DNA of 64,000 nt, taken from assembly GCF_011764565.1 (NCBI RefSeq), contig NZ_AP022871.1, forward strand, positions 496,001-560,000, read 5' to 3'. Below, in pieces: positions 1 through 8,833 of the stretch; the stretch's first letter is position 1, and the number at the start of each line of letters is the position of its first letter. The notes beneath the pieces were generated by a model. That model was not told the DNA's origin. It saw only the letters and a program-made list of their open reading frames with translations, and did no database searches. The position numbers and the translations under genes were made by a program. This stretch comes from Phytohabitans suffuscus. Lineage in GTDB: Bacteria > Actinomycetota > Actinomycetes > Mycobacteriales > Micromonosporaceae.

Positions 1-804
1 GAGGATCCACACCTCGCCGGCCTGGGAGGTGCCGGAGTCGTCGCTGCCGCCCCAGGTGCTGATGACGAGGCGGCCGTCCGGCAGCCAGTCCATTCCGGTC
101 ACCTTGGGCTGGAAGCTGCCGGGTCGCAGGTTGGTCAGGGTGTAGCCGGGATGCACACCGGTGAGCTGCAGGCCGTCGCCCGGGGAGTCGCCAGCGCCTT
201 CGCACTCCTTGCGGCCCGGGGCGGTCACCCGTACGACGCCGGCGTCGGTGCTGAGCACCGAGTTGGGCACGAGGGTGAACGCCGACGCGCCCGGGGGACG
301 CCAGTCCAGGGTGAGCTGCTGCCCGCCGTCCCGCTCGAAGTGCTCGATCCGCAAGGCGTGGTAGCCGGCGGTGAGGTTGATCGAGCCTTCCATCGGCGTG
401 GCACCGTGCAGGCCGTCGTGGTTGATGACGAGGGTGTCGTCGATCAGCAGCCGCGAGCCGTCGTCGCTGGTCAGCCGGAACGTGTAGCTGCCGGCCGTGC
501 TGATGTTGACGTAGCCGAGGACGTGGGCGACGAAGAAGTTGTCGAAGCCGAAGTCGGCGACGGCCGACCAGTTGACCGTGGACATCAGCTTGTCGACGTT
601 GGGGGTCTGGCCCGACTTGAGGACGCAGATCTCGCTGAGTGGTGTCTGTACGTCGTAGACCCGCAGTGTCACGCCCGGCTCCTGTGGCGGAGGAGCCGCC
701 TGCGCCGCGGTCGGGACGAAGGTGATCGTCAACACCGCGGCCAGCGCCATGAGGACGGATCTGCTCGGGTGGCGGCCACGCCGCCATCGCTGCCAACTGC
801 CCAT
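1..804 (-). CDS. Secreted PA14-domain protein, 5' part (runs off the window)
   Basis: Open from a Met codon at 804 down to base 1, so only the first 268 residues are visible. An AGGAG ribosome site lies five bases before the start. Residues 1-37 form a signal peptide (Arg-rich start, hydrophobic core, AQA-A type end). Residues about 45-190 look like a PA14 carbohydrate-binding fold: the segments AGSYTFRLTSDDGSRLLID and LTAGYHALRIEHFE are typical. After about residue 235 the text GMDWLPDGRLVISTWGG suggests the start of a beta-propeller of the sugar/sorbosone dehydrogenase type. Likely an exported sugar-binding or sugar-oxidising enzyme; the catalytic part is outside the window. Confidence 0.85.
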   Translation of the reverse strand, partial: MGSWQRWRRGRHPSRSVLMALAAVLTITFVPTAAQAAPPPQEPGVTLRVYDVQTPLSEICVLKSGQTPNVDKLMSTVNWSAVADFGFDNFFVAHVLGYVNISTAGSYTFRLTSDDGSRLLIDDTLVINHDGLHGATPMEGSINLTAGYHALRIEHFERDGGQQLTLDWRPPGASAFTLVPNSVLSTDAGVVRVTAPGRKECEGAGDSPGDGLQLTGVHPGYTLTNLRPGSFQPKVTGMDWLPDGRLVISTWGGSDDSGTSQAGEVWIL

Positions 805-1084
805 CGCTTCTCCTTGAGCGGGAGGGTGGGGCGACGGCAGCAGGGCCTGACCTGGGACAACGTTGTCAAGGCACGCCACCGTCACCCACCGGAGGGAAAC
901 GTGGATCTCTGTTGCGACCGACATGGCATCGCCGAAGGCCAATGTCCTGACGGACACGCTAAGAGACTTTTGTCGTCGTGTCCAGATGTTCCGTCGACAT
1001 ATCTGCAACTTTGAATGAAGTCTCGAAAAGTCGCCGATCGATGCCCGGGTCCCCTCCCCGCCGCCTACGACCGAGCCGCCGCGC

Positions 1085-1817
1085 ACGGTGGGCGAGCGGG
1101 ATATTTCGTTGCGTGGGCGCCGAATCCACCGGATTCCGATCGAGACCCGGTTCATCGTCGACCCGGTGGCCTGCGCGACCTGGCGGACGCGCTCACGATT
1201 CGATACGACCCCTACGCCGGCGACGACGCCCTGCGCCGGCTGAGCGACATGCTGACGGTGCGACTGGCCGGCAGGCACGACAGGGATCGCGGTCATACCG
1301 TCCCGGCGGCCATCGGCGAGCGGCACTACCAGGACGCGGTGGGACAGCTGTGGTCGCAGCCGCCGACGCGGGAAAGCCGACCTGGTGCGAGAAGACGCCG
1401 TTCAACCTGCTGTGCATGGACTTCCTCCGGGAGCTCGTACCCGAGGCGACCATCGTCCACGTCAAGCGCCACCCGGTCGCGGTGGTCGCGTCACACGTCG
1501 ACCAGCCATGGGCGCCGCCCACGGTCGACGGCGCGCTCGCTTGGCTCAAACCGGTCTACGACCGGTGGCTCGCCTGGAAGACCACGGTCGATCTGACGGG
1601 CAAGCGGTACGTGGAGGTGAGGGCAGAGGATCTCGCGGCCAACTGGCCCGAGCAGCGCCGCGCCCTGTTCGCACTGCTCGGTGTCGACGACTTCGCGACC
1701 AGGTCGCCGTTCCAGCCACACAAACTGGAAAATCGCAAAGACCAGTTCGACCCCGAAACCCGCGAACTCGTCGAACGAACCCTCGGCGGCGTCATCGGAG
1801 CCATGGGCTACCCGTAG
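1085..1817 (+). pseudogene. Sulfotransferase-family gene, frameshifted
   Basis: Pieces of one sulfotransferase are spread over three frames: IFRCVGAESTG near 1101 (PAPS-binding loop type), IPIETRFIVDP from 1133, GGLRDLADALTIRYDPY after 1166, and from about 1368 to the stop the C-terminal half with CEKTPFN and VHVKRHPVAVVAS. Each frame change is minus one base. The first junction also lacks the residues normally between the P-loop and the IETRF segment, so there is a real deletion there. The family moves sulfate from PAPS to alcohols or amines. As read here no intact protein is made. Confidence 0.6.
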
Positions 1818-2341
1818 TGGCCAGGACCAGCGCAGCCGGCGAGCATGACTGGAGATCTTCCGGGGTCAGGGGCTGGTCCGTCCGCTCGATGTGGAGGGTG
1901 GGGATCGGGTTTCGGTGGATCGTGGTACGGATCCGCTCCTCTGGGACTCTGCTGGCCAATTGAGGCGGGCCCATGACCTGTGGAAATGTCCGTCTGGAGG
2001 GCTTTCGCGGTCAGGGTTGAGCGGATGGCGAGGCGGCCGGGGGTCGGGCGTGCGGTGGTGTCGCCGCCGAAGTCGCCTGGTTTGTCGTCGTTGGTCAGCT
2101 GATCGTGGAGGGCGGTTGCCGTGTGAGGGCGGCTCGCGTCCATGATCGGCCGGAACCGATCCCTCGGGCCCTTGCGTCGGGCGGGCAAATCGGGCGGAAA
2201 GCGGCCGGCGCCAGCTCGGGGAGCGACCGGGCGGCTTCCGGCTCGTCCCCACTGGCTGGCTGAGGCCCACGATCACCCTAACGAGGAGAACAAACCAGGC
2301 GAATTCGGCGCCTGCCCTCGAACGCGGGGCTCCCGGCAACA

Positions 2342-2389
2342 GATCGTGGTATGAAACCGCCCCCAGAGGGGCGGATCCATACCACGATC
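2342..2389. repeat. 48-bp nested palindrome, copy 1
   Basis: Outer arms GATCGTGGTAT and ATACCACGATC are exact reverse complements. An inner stem CCGCCCC/GGGGCGG closes on a CAGA loop. One of five full 48-bp units in the window. Confidence 0.85.
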
Positions 2390-2607
2390 CACCGAAACCG
2401 ACCCCCAGCCTCCACACCGGCGCGGACAGACCAGCGGAAGCACAGAGACCACTGTGGACAGACTCGAAACCTGACCCCGGAAGGTCTCCAGCGAGCTTTC
2501 GGGGCCGAGGTCATGCCCTGCCGGCAGATCACGCTGAGCCCAGGCGAACGACCACCGCACCGACCGCCCTTCCCATGATCGACGCTTCGAGATCAACCCT
2601 AGACGCG

Positions 2608-2655
2608 GATCGTGGTACACAGCTGCCCCTCCAGCGGCAGCCAGGTACCACGATC
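2608..2655. repeat. 48-bp nested palindrome, copy 2
   Basis: Outer arms GATCGTGGTAC and GTACCACGATC pair perfectly. The inner stem is GCTGCC/GGCAGC. It has the same length as copy 1 but a different inner stem, so pairing is kept while the bases change. Confidence 0.85.
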
Positions 2656-2839
2656 TGCCCAGAGCCAGCCAACAGCGACGTCGATCAAGGACCGGCCCCG
2701 CCGCACAGACCTCGACCCCCGAATCTGCACAGACACCCCCCGCTGGCGCAAGTTGCGCCGGGACAGTCAGCAATTCTCCCGGCTACGTTTGCGCAGGTCA
2801 CAGCAGTCCTCGAATTCGCCAGCAGAGTCCTCTGGGGCC

Positions 2840-3044
2840 AGTTTCATACCACGATTTTCTGGCCGACAGCGGCGCGCGGCGGGGGGGCAGGGTGGTGGCG
2901 GCGCGTTCGCCTGGGTTGTTCTTCTGGCCGCGGCCTCGACGATCCGGTGAGGACAGAGGTGGCTGTGGGTTGTGGACCGCGGAGGGTGAGGCCGCGGGAG
3001 CAACGGTCCGGACCACCGCGGACATCGCGGCAGCTCAAAGCGCC
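2840..3044. repeat. About 200-bp repeat, inverted copy of 44285-44490
   Basis: Read on the minus strand it matches 44285-44490 over its length, including the GAGCTGCCGCGATGTCCGCG block, a stretch encoding nothing recognisable, and a trailing half palindrome. Short copies of the GAGCTGCC block also occur near 6752-6784, 6960-6985 and 63238-63272. Confidence 0.75.
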
Positions 3045-3065
3045 CTGATCTCCTGCCAGCGCGGG

Positions 3066-4013
3066 CTATGTCGTGCTGGCCGATCCGGAGGGAAACGAGT
3101 CCTGCTTGGACTGGACGACGGGGAACTTCACCCCGGTGAGGTCTTCGGAGACCGCCCACAGCCGCTGCTGGATGGCTACCGCGTACGACTGGGGGCTGGA
3201 GGTGACCAGCCGGGGGTGGCCCTTGACCTCGTTGCGTCCGCCGGGACCGTAGTACTGGCCGCCGAGCGCGGCGGGGTCGGTGGCGGCGCGCAGGGTCGGC
3301 AGCGCGCCCATCGCCGGCGGCTGGGCGATCAGCGGCGCGAGCCAGGTAAGTGGAAGCCGGAGGGCTGCGGGGGTGTTGCGGGCGAGTTCGGTGCTGGACA
3401 GGCCGGGGTGCGCGGCCACCGCGATGGTGGTGCCGTGCGTGGCGAGCTGGCGCTGCAGTTCGTACGTGAACATCAGGTTGGCCAGCTTGGACTGGCCGTA
3501 GGCGGCGGCCCGGCCGTATGACCGCTCCCACTGCAGGTCGTCGAAGTGGATCGCGGCCCGGATGCGGTGGCCGGTGCTGCTGACCGTCACTACGCGCGAG
3601 CCGGGCACCGGCAGCATCAGGTCCAGCAGCAGCCCGGTGAGCGCGAAGTGGCCGAGGTGGTTGGTGCCGAACTGCATCTCGAAGCCGTCCCGGGTGGTCT
3701 GCTTCGGGGTGTACATCACGCCGGCGTTGTTGATCAGCAGGTCGAGCCGGTCGAGCCGGGACCGCAGCGCCGCCGCCGCGGTCCGGACGGAGTCGAGCGA
3801 GGTCAGGTCCAGCGCCTGCACGGTCACGTCGCCGGTCATGCGGGCCGCAGCCCGCTCGCCCTTGTCGACGTCGCGCACGGCGAGCACCACGGACGCCCCG
3901 CGCTCGGCGAGCGCCTTGGCGGTTTCGTACCCCAGTCCGGTGTTGGCCCCGGTCACCACGGCCACCCGCCCGCGCTGATCCGGAATGTTCGCCGTCGTCC
4001 ACTTCTCGCGCAT
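3066..4013 (-). CDS. Short-chain dehydrogenase/reductase
   Basis: This 315-residue protein is a classical SDR enzyme of the retinol-dehydrogenase-like group. TGANTGLG near residue 20 is the NAD(P)-binding glycine motif, NNAGVM lies near residue 95, a VSS segment near 145, and YGQSK near 170 holds the catalytic Tyr and Lys. It probably oxidises or reduces a small lipid-like or xenobiotic alcohol or ketone; the substrate cannot be read from sequence. It is divergent from the TetR gene at 4124. Three operator-like sites lie between them, so it is probably the regulator's target. Confidence 0.9.
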   Translation of the reverse strand: MREKWTTANIPDQRGRVAVVTGANTGLGYETAKALAERGASVVLAVRDVDKGERAAARMTGDVTVQALDLTSLDSVRTAAAALRSRLDRLDLLINNAGVMYTPKQTTRDGFEMQFGTNHLGHFALTGLLLDLMLPVPGSRVVTVSSTGHRIRAAIHFDDLQWERSYGRAAAYGQSKLANLMFTYELQRQLATHGTTIAVAAHPGLSSTELARNTPAALRLPLTWLAPLIAQPPAMGALPTLRAATDPAALGGQYYGPGGRNEVKGHPRLVTSSPQSYAVAIQQRLWAVSEDLTGVKFPVVQSKQDSFPSGSASTT

Positions 4014-4036
4014 GTCAGGCTCCCCAACCAGATAAC

Positions 4037-4104
4037 GTACCGAGGGTATCTTGTACCGACCACGCTAAGGTACTCCCGGTACGTTGTCAACGTACCGCAG
4101 GTAC
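4037..4104. promoter_or_regulatory. Three 13-bp TetR operator sites
   Basis: Three near-palindromes of one type lie between the divergent SDR and TetR genes: GTACCGAGGGTAT (4037-4049), GTACTCCCGGTAC (4070-4082) and GTACCGCAGGTAC (4092-4104). The consensus is GTACC-N3-GGTAC. They probably bind the regulator encoded at 4124 and control both promoters. Confidence 0.75.
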
Positions 4105-4123
4105 TTAAGTTAGGCTGACGATC

Positions 4124-4822
4124 GTGGCTTTCCAGCGGGCGCGAACCGAAGAGCAGCGCGAGATCCGCCGGCGGGCGATCCTCGACATGGCGTCGGCGAT
4201 GCTCGACGAGATGCCCGTGGCCGCGGTCACCCTGAACGAGCTCAGCCGCCGGGTGGGCCTGGCGAAGCCGAACGTGCTGCGCTACTTCGAGTCTCGCGAG
4301 GCGGTGCTGCTGGAACTGCTGAACCACTTCCTGCAGGAGTGGCTGACGGAACTGGCAGGCGAGCTGGCGGCCGGCGTCGACGAGAACCTGCCCATGGTCG
4401 AGCGAGCGACAGCGGTGGCCGAGATCCTCAGCCGCTCGCTCTCCGGCCGGACGGTGCTGTGCGACCTCTTCGGCGCACAGGGCAGCGTCCTGGAACACAA
4501 CGTCTCGGTCGCGGTCGTGGCACGCTACAAGCGCACCTCCCTGGACCGCCTGACGACCATGGCCGCCCTGCTCCAGAAGTACCTGCCGGAGCTGGGCGAG
4601 AACGCGCCACTGTTCAGCCTGCAGGCCGTGGCGATGGCCGGCGCGCTGTCGGCGTACAGCACACCCCCACCCAGCCTGCAGGCGGCCTACCAGGCCGAGC
4701 CCGACCTGGCCCGCTTCCACCTGGAGCTGAAGGACTCCTTGAAGCTGGCCCTGACCGCGACCCTCCTCGGCGTGCTCCCCCGCGGTCGTACAGATCCATC
4801 ACCAGCTGGTTCTGAGGCGTGA
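4124..4822 (+). CDS. TetR/AcrR-family regulator
   Basis: This 232-residue protein starts at a GTG. Residues about 12-60 form a TetR helix-turn-helix: VTLNELSRRVGLAKPNVLRYFESREAVLLELL. The C-terminal half is the ligand/dimer domain, with no match I can name. It is divergent from the SDR gene with three shared operator palindromes in the 110-bp gap, the usual arrangement of an autoregulated repressor controlling its neighbour. The inducer is unknown. Confidence 0.9.
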   Translation: MAFQRARTEEQREIRRRAILDMASAMLDEMPVAAVTLNELSRRVGLAKPNVLRYFESREAVLLELLNHFLQEWLTELAGELAAGVDENLPMVERATAVAEILSRSLSGRTVLCDLFGAQGSVLEHNVSVAVVARYKRTSLDRLTTMAALLQKYLPELGENAPLFSLQAVAMAGALSAYSTPPPSLQAAYQAEPDLARFHLELKDSLKLALTATLLGVLPRGRTDPSPAGSEA

Positions 4823-4943
4823 AGCCACCGCGGCGGCTGATCTGCGCGGAGAGGCTTCCTACGCATGGTGGAGTGCCGGTGCTCGCCGGCAATGAGTACG
4901 AGTGCTCAATGAACCGGCGCCGGGCACCGCGACGATCGACGGT

Positions 4944-5237
4944 ATGACCGCTCCGGTTTCGCGCAAGAACACCACCGCGTTCTTCGTGCAGGCGATACTG
5001 TCGTTCGTCGTGTCACTCTTCGCGGCCTGCGTCGCGATCGTCTATCTGCCCGTCGGCATCTGGATCCGCGCGTTTCTCGCCCTGGCCCTGCTGTACGTCG
5101 TCACGTCCGCGTTCACGCTCGCCAAGTGCATCCGTGACCAGCAGGAAAGCTCCGAGGTGGTGAGCCGCGTCGACCAGGCTCGCCTGGACAAGCTGCTCGC
5201 CGAGCACGACCCGTTCAAGGTCCACCCGGCGGCCTGA
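4944..5237 (+). CDS. YiaA/YiaB-like two-helix membrane protein
   Basis: From the Met at 4944 the protein has 97 residues. Two hydrophobic helices (about 14-36 and 42-60) are joined by a short turn VYLPVGIWIRA, as in the YiaAB two-helix domain, followed by a charged cytoplasmic tail. A start 14 codons upstream is possible, but those residues are not helix-like and no good ribosome site marks either start. The function of the family is unknown; it is a small inner-membrane protein. Confidence 0.7.
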   Translation: MTAPVSRKNTTAFFVQAILSFVVSLFAACVAIVYLPVGIWIRAFLALALLYVVTSAFTLAKCIRDQQESSEVVSRVDQARLDKLLAEHDPFKVHPAA

Positions 5238-5249
5238 CACACCCGTCAC

Positions 5250-5450
5250 AACATCCCGGCCCGACCGTGCCACCGCGCCCCGACCGTGCCACCGCGCCCC
5301 GGCCGGGCCCGGCCGAGCCCGTGCCGCCGCGCCCGGCCAGCCTGGGCGCGGGGGTCGGGCGCGGGCGCGGGGGTCGGGCGCGGGCGCGGGGTCGGGCGCG
5401 GGCGCGGGGGTCGAGCGCGGCGGTCGAGCGCGGCGGTCGAGCGTAGGTCG
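5250..5450. repeat. Low-complexity GC tandem repeats
   Basis: A 19-base unit CGACCGTGCCACCGCGCCC occurs twice in a row, followed by many copies of a GGGTCGGGCGCGGGCGC-like unit. No coding signal; it separates two convergent genes. Confidence 0.7.
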
Positions 5451-5476
5451 GGGGTCGGGCAACGCTTGTCGGGATG

Positions 5477-5962
5477 TCAGGTCAGCGCGACGCCGACGCC
5501 CCACGTCGCCGCGATCGCGAGGGCGGCGGACAGCTCGATCAGCACGGAGAGGCCGGCGGCCTTGAGCGCGTGCACTGTGGACGGCCAGGCCCGCCGGTGG
5601 TCGCCGAGGCGCGCCCGCTCGGCCAGCCACACGCCGAGGACGAAACCCAACACGAGACCCACGATGGGTATCACGAAGAAGCCGACAAGGCCGAGCACGC
5701 CGCCCAGCAGCAGCGTGCTGTTCGGCACGCCGGAACGTTTGAGGTTGCGGCCCGGCCACAGGTACTTGACCACGGTGCCGGCCACCGCGAGGCCCGTGAC
5801 AACGGCGAGGACCAGCCACTTCGCCCAACCGCCGTCCGCGAACACCGCCCAGGCCAGCACCCCCAGCCAGCACAGCAGCAGCCCCGGCAGGACCGGCACG
5901 ATCACGCCGGCGATGCCCGCCAGGATGGCCAACCCGCACAGCAGCGTCACCGTCGAGTTCAT
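5477..5962 (-). CDS. DUF456 membrane protein
   Basis: This 161-residue protein starts at the ATG whose complement is at 5960-5962. It has four or five hydrophobic segments with the glycine-rich turns of DUF456: GVIVPVLPGLLLCWLGVLAWA near the N-terminus and GFFVIPIVGLVLGFVLGVWLAE near residue 95. The Gly-zipper-like repeats suggest tightly packed helices in the cell membrane. The family function is unknown. The frame is open far upstream, but that extension runs across a tandem repeat and antisense to the NUDIX gene, so I rejected it. Confidence 0.8.
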   Translation of the reverse strand: MNSTVTLLCGLAILAGIAGVIVPVLPGLLLCWLGVLAWAVFADGGWAKWLVLAVVTGLAVAGTVVKYLWPGRNLKRSGVPNSTLLLGGVLGLVGFFVIPIVGLVLGFVLGVWLAERARLGDHRRAWPSTVHALKAAGLSVLIELSAALAIAATWGVGVALT

Positions 5963-6000
5963 GTCGGTCAGGTCCACACCATCAAGCCTGCCGCACCCAC

Positions 6001-6147
6001 GCCGCACCCGCTCCGCGAGCCGCACCCGCTCCGCGAGCCAGACCAGCTCCGCGAGCCGCACCTGCTCCGCGAGACAAGCCAGCTCCGCCGAGACAAGCCG
6101 GCACCCCGAGACAAGCCCGCCCCGCGAGACAAGCCAGCGACGCGAGC
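6001..6147. repeat. Imperfect 18-bp tandem repeat
   Basis: About seven units of the type CCGCGAGCCGCACCCGCT, drifting toward CCGCGAGACAAGCCAGCT in the later copies, end at the stop codon of the NUDIX gene. The repeat fills the gap between the NUDIX and DUF456 genes. Confidence 0.75.
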
Positions 6148-6668
6148 TAGGCGCGGGCCTCGCGCAGGCGACGGTAGGCCTCGAAGCCGTCCGGGACCCA
6201 CTCCCACTCGCCGAGGCGCCGGTGCAGCTCGTCGTCGGTGAGGAAGGCGTACCAGTCGACCTCCTCCGGCTGCGGCCGCACCGGCCCGTCGACGCGCACC
6301 TCGTAGACCGCCGACCACCAGGTGTGCTCGGGCGTCTCGTACAGGAACCGGAACAGCGGCACGGGCGCCAGCGGCCCGTCGACGCCGAGCTCCTCGGCGG
6401 CCTCGCGCCGGGCGGCCGCGTCGTAGGTCTCGCCGGCGCCGACGACCCCGCCGACGAACATGTCGTACAGCGACGGGAAGACCAGCTTCCGCGCGGTGCG
6501 ACGGTGCACGAAGATCCGCCCGTCCGGGTCGCGGGCCAGCACGAACGCGGCCCGGTGGCGCAGCCGCTTCGCATACACCTCCCGCCGCGGCGCCTGCCCG
6601 ACGACCACGTCGTGCTCGTCGACCACGTCCAGGATCTCGTCCGCGGAAAGCGCCTCCTCGTCGGCCAC
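6147..6668 (-). CDS. NUDIX hydrolase
   Basis: From a GTG at 6668 this gives 173 residues. Eight bases before that GTG lies AGGA, which decided the start; an in-frame GTG at 6674 is the other choice. The NUDIX box GGVVGAGETYDAAARREA is followed by AEELG, with all the metal-binding glutamates present. The protein resembles the IDI-like NUDIX group (early segment VVDEHDVVVGQAPRREVYAKRLRHRAAFV). It probably hydrolyses a nucleoside diphosphate-linked or similar metabolite; the substrate is not readable. Confidence 0.88.
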   Translation of the reverse strand: MADEEALSADEILDVVDEHDVVVGQAPRREVYAKRLRHRAAFVLARDPDGRIFVHRRTARKLVFPSLYDMFVGGVVGAGETYDAAARREAAEELGVDGPLAPVPLFRFLYETPEHTWWSAVYEVRVDGPVRPQPEEVDWYAFLTDDELHRRLGEWEWVPDGFEAYRRLREARA

Positions 6669-7204
6669 GCCCACGATCCTAGGTGAGCGGCGTACGACGG
6701 CCACCCACTCCACCAGCGGCCCGGCCTCCGGGCCATTCCAAATCGAAATCTTGGGCTGCCGCAATGTCCGCAGTGGTCCGGACCTCAATGCCACTCACCT
6801 TAAGTCGATCATGGAGTCGGACCCATGCCCCTGGGCCGCCCCAGGTGGCAGGGAAAATATCTGTGCGCCCGAGTACTCGGCCTTTCGTGGCGCTCGCGCC
6901 GCCTCGGAGAATACGCAGCCCACAACCTTGATCAAACTAGGCTGACTGGCATCGGATCCCGACCACCGCAGACATCGCGGCAGCTCACATCCAGATCCGG
7001 GGTCGAACCCGGCCGGACCAACCTGCGCATGGACAGGCCCGCAACTCCAACCCCGGAAGGTCTCCGGTCCATATGGAGCTTTCGGGGTCACGGTCTCGGG
7101 TCTGTCCACAATGGTCTTTGCGGATGGCCGCTTTCTGGCGATTTGTTCGCTGACTCAGAGGTCCGGGACCAGGGTTCATGGTCCACGCGCACGCAGTTTC
7201 GGCA

Positions 7205-7252
7205 GATCGTGGTACGGAATGGCCCCTATGAGGGCGGTTTCATACCACGATC
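7205..7252. repeat. 48-bp nested palindrome, copy 3
   Basis: Outer arms GATCGTGGTA and TACCACGATC; inner stem GCCC/GGGC around CTATGA. Confidence 0.85.
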
Positions 7253-7408
7253 TACTGGGATCGCCCCGCGACCAGCGGATCTGACCGCGACCGGCGGACG
7301 CTGCACGATCTGCTCATGCCCACCCACCCCGAATCCCCTCTACAGAACCTTCGGGATCGGGGTCCACAGGACCTTGATCGACGTCGACGTCGATCGAGGT
7401 CCCGGGCA

Positions 7409-7456
7409 GATCGTGGTACACAGCTGCCCCTATAGCAGCAGCCAGGTACCACGATC
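7409..7456. repeat. 48-bp nested palindrome, copy 4
   Basis: Outer arms GATCGTGGTAC and GTACCACGATC; inner stem GCTGC/GCAGC around CCCTATA. Same class as copy 2. Confidence 0.85.
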
Positions 7457-8023
7457 CACGCCTCGGGCCGATCCCAGAACGTCGATCACGAAAAAGAGGG
7501 GCGGCCGGCACGGTGATCGTTCGCCCGAAATCCGCGTGACACACCGGCCAGGACGCGGATTCTGGGCGAACGACCACCAACAGCCAGCGCGACACCAAAC
7601 GGATCTGACCACGACCAGCGAAACCCGTCTCGGGTCAACCCCAGGCACACAGACGCTGCGCGATCTACCCAGACCTCCACCCCGAAGACTTCCCAGACCG
7701 GCATTTCCGCAGGTCACGGAGCCAATCTCATTGGTCAGCGGGTCATGGGCGGCGGTTGCCCTCGTAAGGGGCGGCTCGCGTCCACGATCAGCCGGAACCG
7801 ATCCCTCGGGCACGCGACAGGCGGACAATCCATATAGCTGCCGTCCGTATAGGGCGGGACCGGGCGCGCGGCCGGGGTCGGGGCGACGCCTGCCGCTGCG
7901 CGGCAGGCGGCTCGCACGGCGGAAGGGCTCGCCCCGCGAGCCGCCGGCCGCAGCGGTGCCCGCGGGGAAAGCACCCCAAGAAAACGCTCCGCTGCTCCAC
8001 GTTTCCCCGGGCCCCGCGCACGC

Positions 8024-8044
8024 GGTCCGTGACTGGCACGGACC
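8024..8044 (-). terminator. Hairpin after the DUF3159 gene
   Basis: GGTCCGTG and CACGGACC form a perfect 8-bp stem with a 5-base loop, about 57 bases past the DUF3159 stop. There is no U-tract, as is common in GC-rich actinobacteria. Confidence 0.5.
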
Positions 8045-8100
8045 GGGGCACAGTGTCCGATCGAAAGTCCGACGACCCGGCCGGCGCGCCGCGGGCTTCC

Positions 8101-8778
8101 TCAGCCGGCCTCGGTCCGGGCCGGCTCGGCGGACGGTGCGGACGCCTGCGGGTCGGGGGTGACCGGGTGGCGCAGGCCCGGGTGGTCGGCGGGCAGGGAG
8201 CGGCGGATCACCCACCAGCTGACCGCGAGGCAGGCGGCGACCAGCGGCCAGGTCAGCGCGGCGCGGGCGACGCCGAGGGCGGCCACCTGGTCGGCGGCGT
8301 AGAGCGGGAGGAAGACGGCCAGGCGGATCACGTACTGCAGGACCCAGATCCAGCTCGCCCGGCCGTACGCGCGCAGCAGGGCGGGGTCGCGCCGCCAGCG
8401 GGTGCGCTGGCGCAGCACCGCGCCGACGATCACGCCGAGCAGCGGCCAGCGCAGGACGATGCTGACCGCCCAGGCGAGGGCGCTGGCCGCGTTCGAGACG
8501 AGCTGGAGCAGGAAGAAGTCGGCGGCGCGGCCGGTGCGGACGGCGACCAGCGCGGCCACGCAGACGGCCAGCAGCCCGACCAGCGCGGCACCCGGCCTGG
8601 CGCCGCGCCACAGGCGCCAGATCGCGACGGCGACGCCGGCCACGAGCGCCGCGACCACGCCGCCCCACAGCGACTGGCCGGCCGCGAGCCAGCCGGCGAC
8701 GAACGCGAGCGGCGGTATCGTCGCGTCCACCGCCCCGCGCCGACCTCCCAGCAGGTCGGCGAGCGACTCGTCCCTCAC
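8101..8778 (-). CDS. DUF3159 integral membrane protein
   Basis: This 225-residue protein starts at a GTG. It has about five or six hydrophobic helices; the early SLADLLGGRRGAVDATIPPL and the later YGRASWIWVLQYVIRLAVF are typical of actinobacterial DUF3159. Family function is unknown. Directly before the start lies an IdeR-like iron box, so transcription may depend on iron. The last 30 residues are a Pro/Ala-rich tail. Confidence 0.88.
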   Translation of the reverse strand: MRDESLADLLGGRRGAVDATIPPLAFVAGWLAAGQSLWGGVVAALVAGVAVAIWRLWRGARPGAALVGLLAVCVAALVAVRTGRAADFFLLQLVSNAASALAWAVSIVLRWPLLGVIVGAVLRQRTRWRRDPALLRAYGRASWIWVLQYVIRLAVFLPLYAADQVAALGVARAALTWPLVAACLAVSWWVIRRSLPADHPGLRHPVTPDPQASAPSAEPARTEAG

Positions 8779-8779
8779 G

Positions 8780-8798
8780 TTAGGGAAGCCTAACTTAG
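8780..8798 (-). promoter_or_regulatory. IdeR/DtxR-type iron box
   Basis: Read on the minus strand: CTAAGTTAGGCTTCCCTAA. It matches 15 of 19 positions of the IdeR consensus TTAGGTTAGGCTAACCTAA. It lies immediately upstream of the DUF3159 start and would cover its ribosome-binding region. Confidence 0.6.
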
Positions 8799-8833
8799 TG
8801 AGATCTTTTCGTCACGCGCGTCGCGGCCGGGGC

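Larger units (their letters stand above)
1818..3065. other. Gene-free stretch of dispersed repeats
   Basis: No convincing gene. It holds two full 48-bp nested palindromes (2342-2389, 2608-2655) and two half units (1918-1928 and 2846-2856). The two half units are continued by inverted copies of each other: 1918-1965 matches the reverse of about 2808-2856. Bases 1850-1935 match the reverse complement of 44515-44590, 2840-3044 match the reverse complement of 44285-44490, and 2080-2190 resemble 7725-7830. It behaves as a landing zone for an intergenic repeat family. Confidence 0.7.
6669..8100. other. Gene-free stretch with repeats and hairpins
   Basis: I found no gene supported by family resemblance. 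It contains two 48-bp nested palindromes, two copies of the GAGCTGCC-type block (6752-6784, 6960-6985), a copy of the 2080-2190 repeat at 7725-7830, and strong hairpins at 7888-7908 (8-bp stem) and 8024-8044. A long open frame on the plus strand is only a by-product of GC bias. Confidence 0.6.

Noticed and set aside
5286..6686. A 466-codon open frame on the plus strand
   Set aside because: It crosses two tandem-repeat tracts and is antisense to DUF456 and NUDIX genes that have recognisable motifs.
6825..8162. A 445-codon open frame on the plus strand
   Set aside because: It runs through dispersed palindromes and into the antisense of DUF3159; no motif, no ribosome site.
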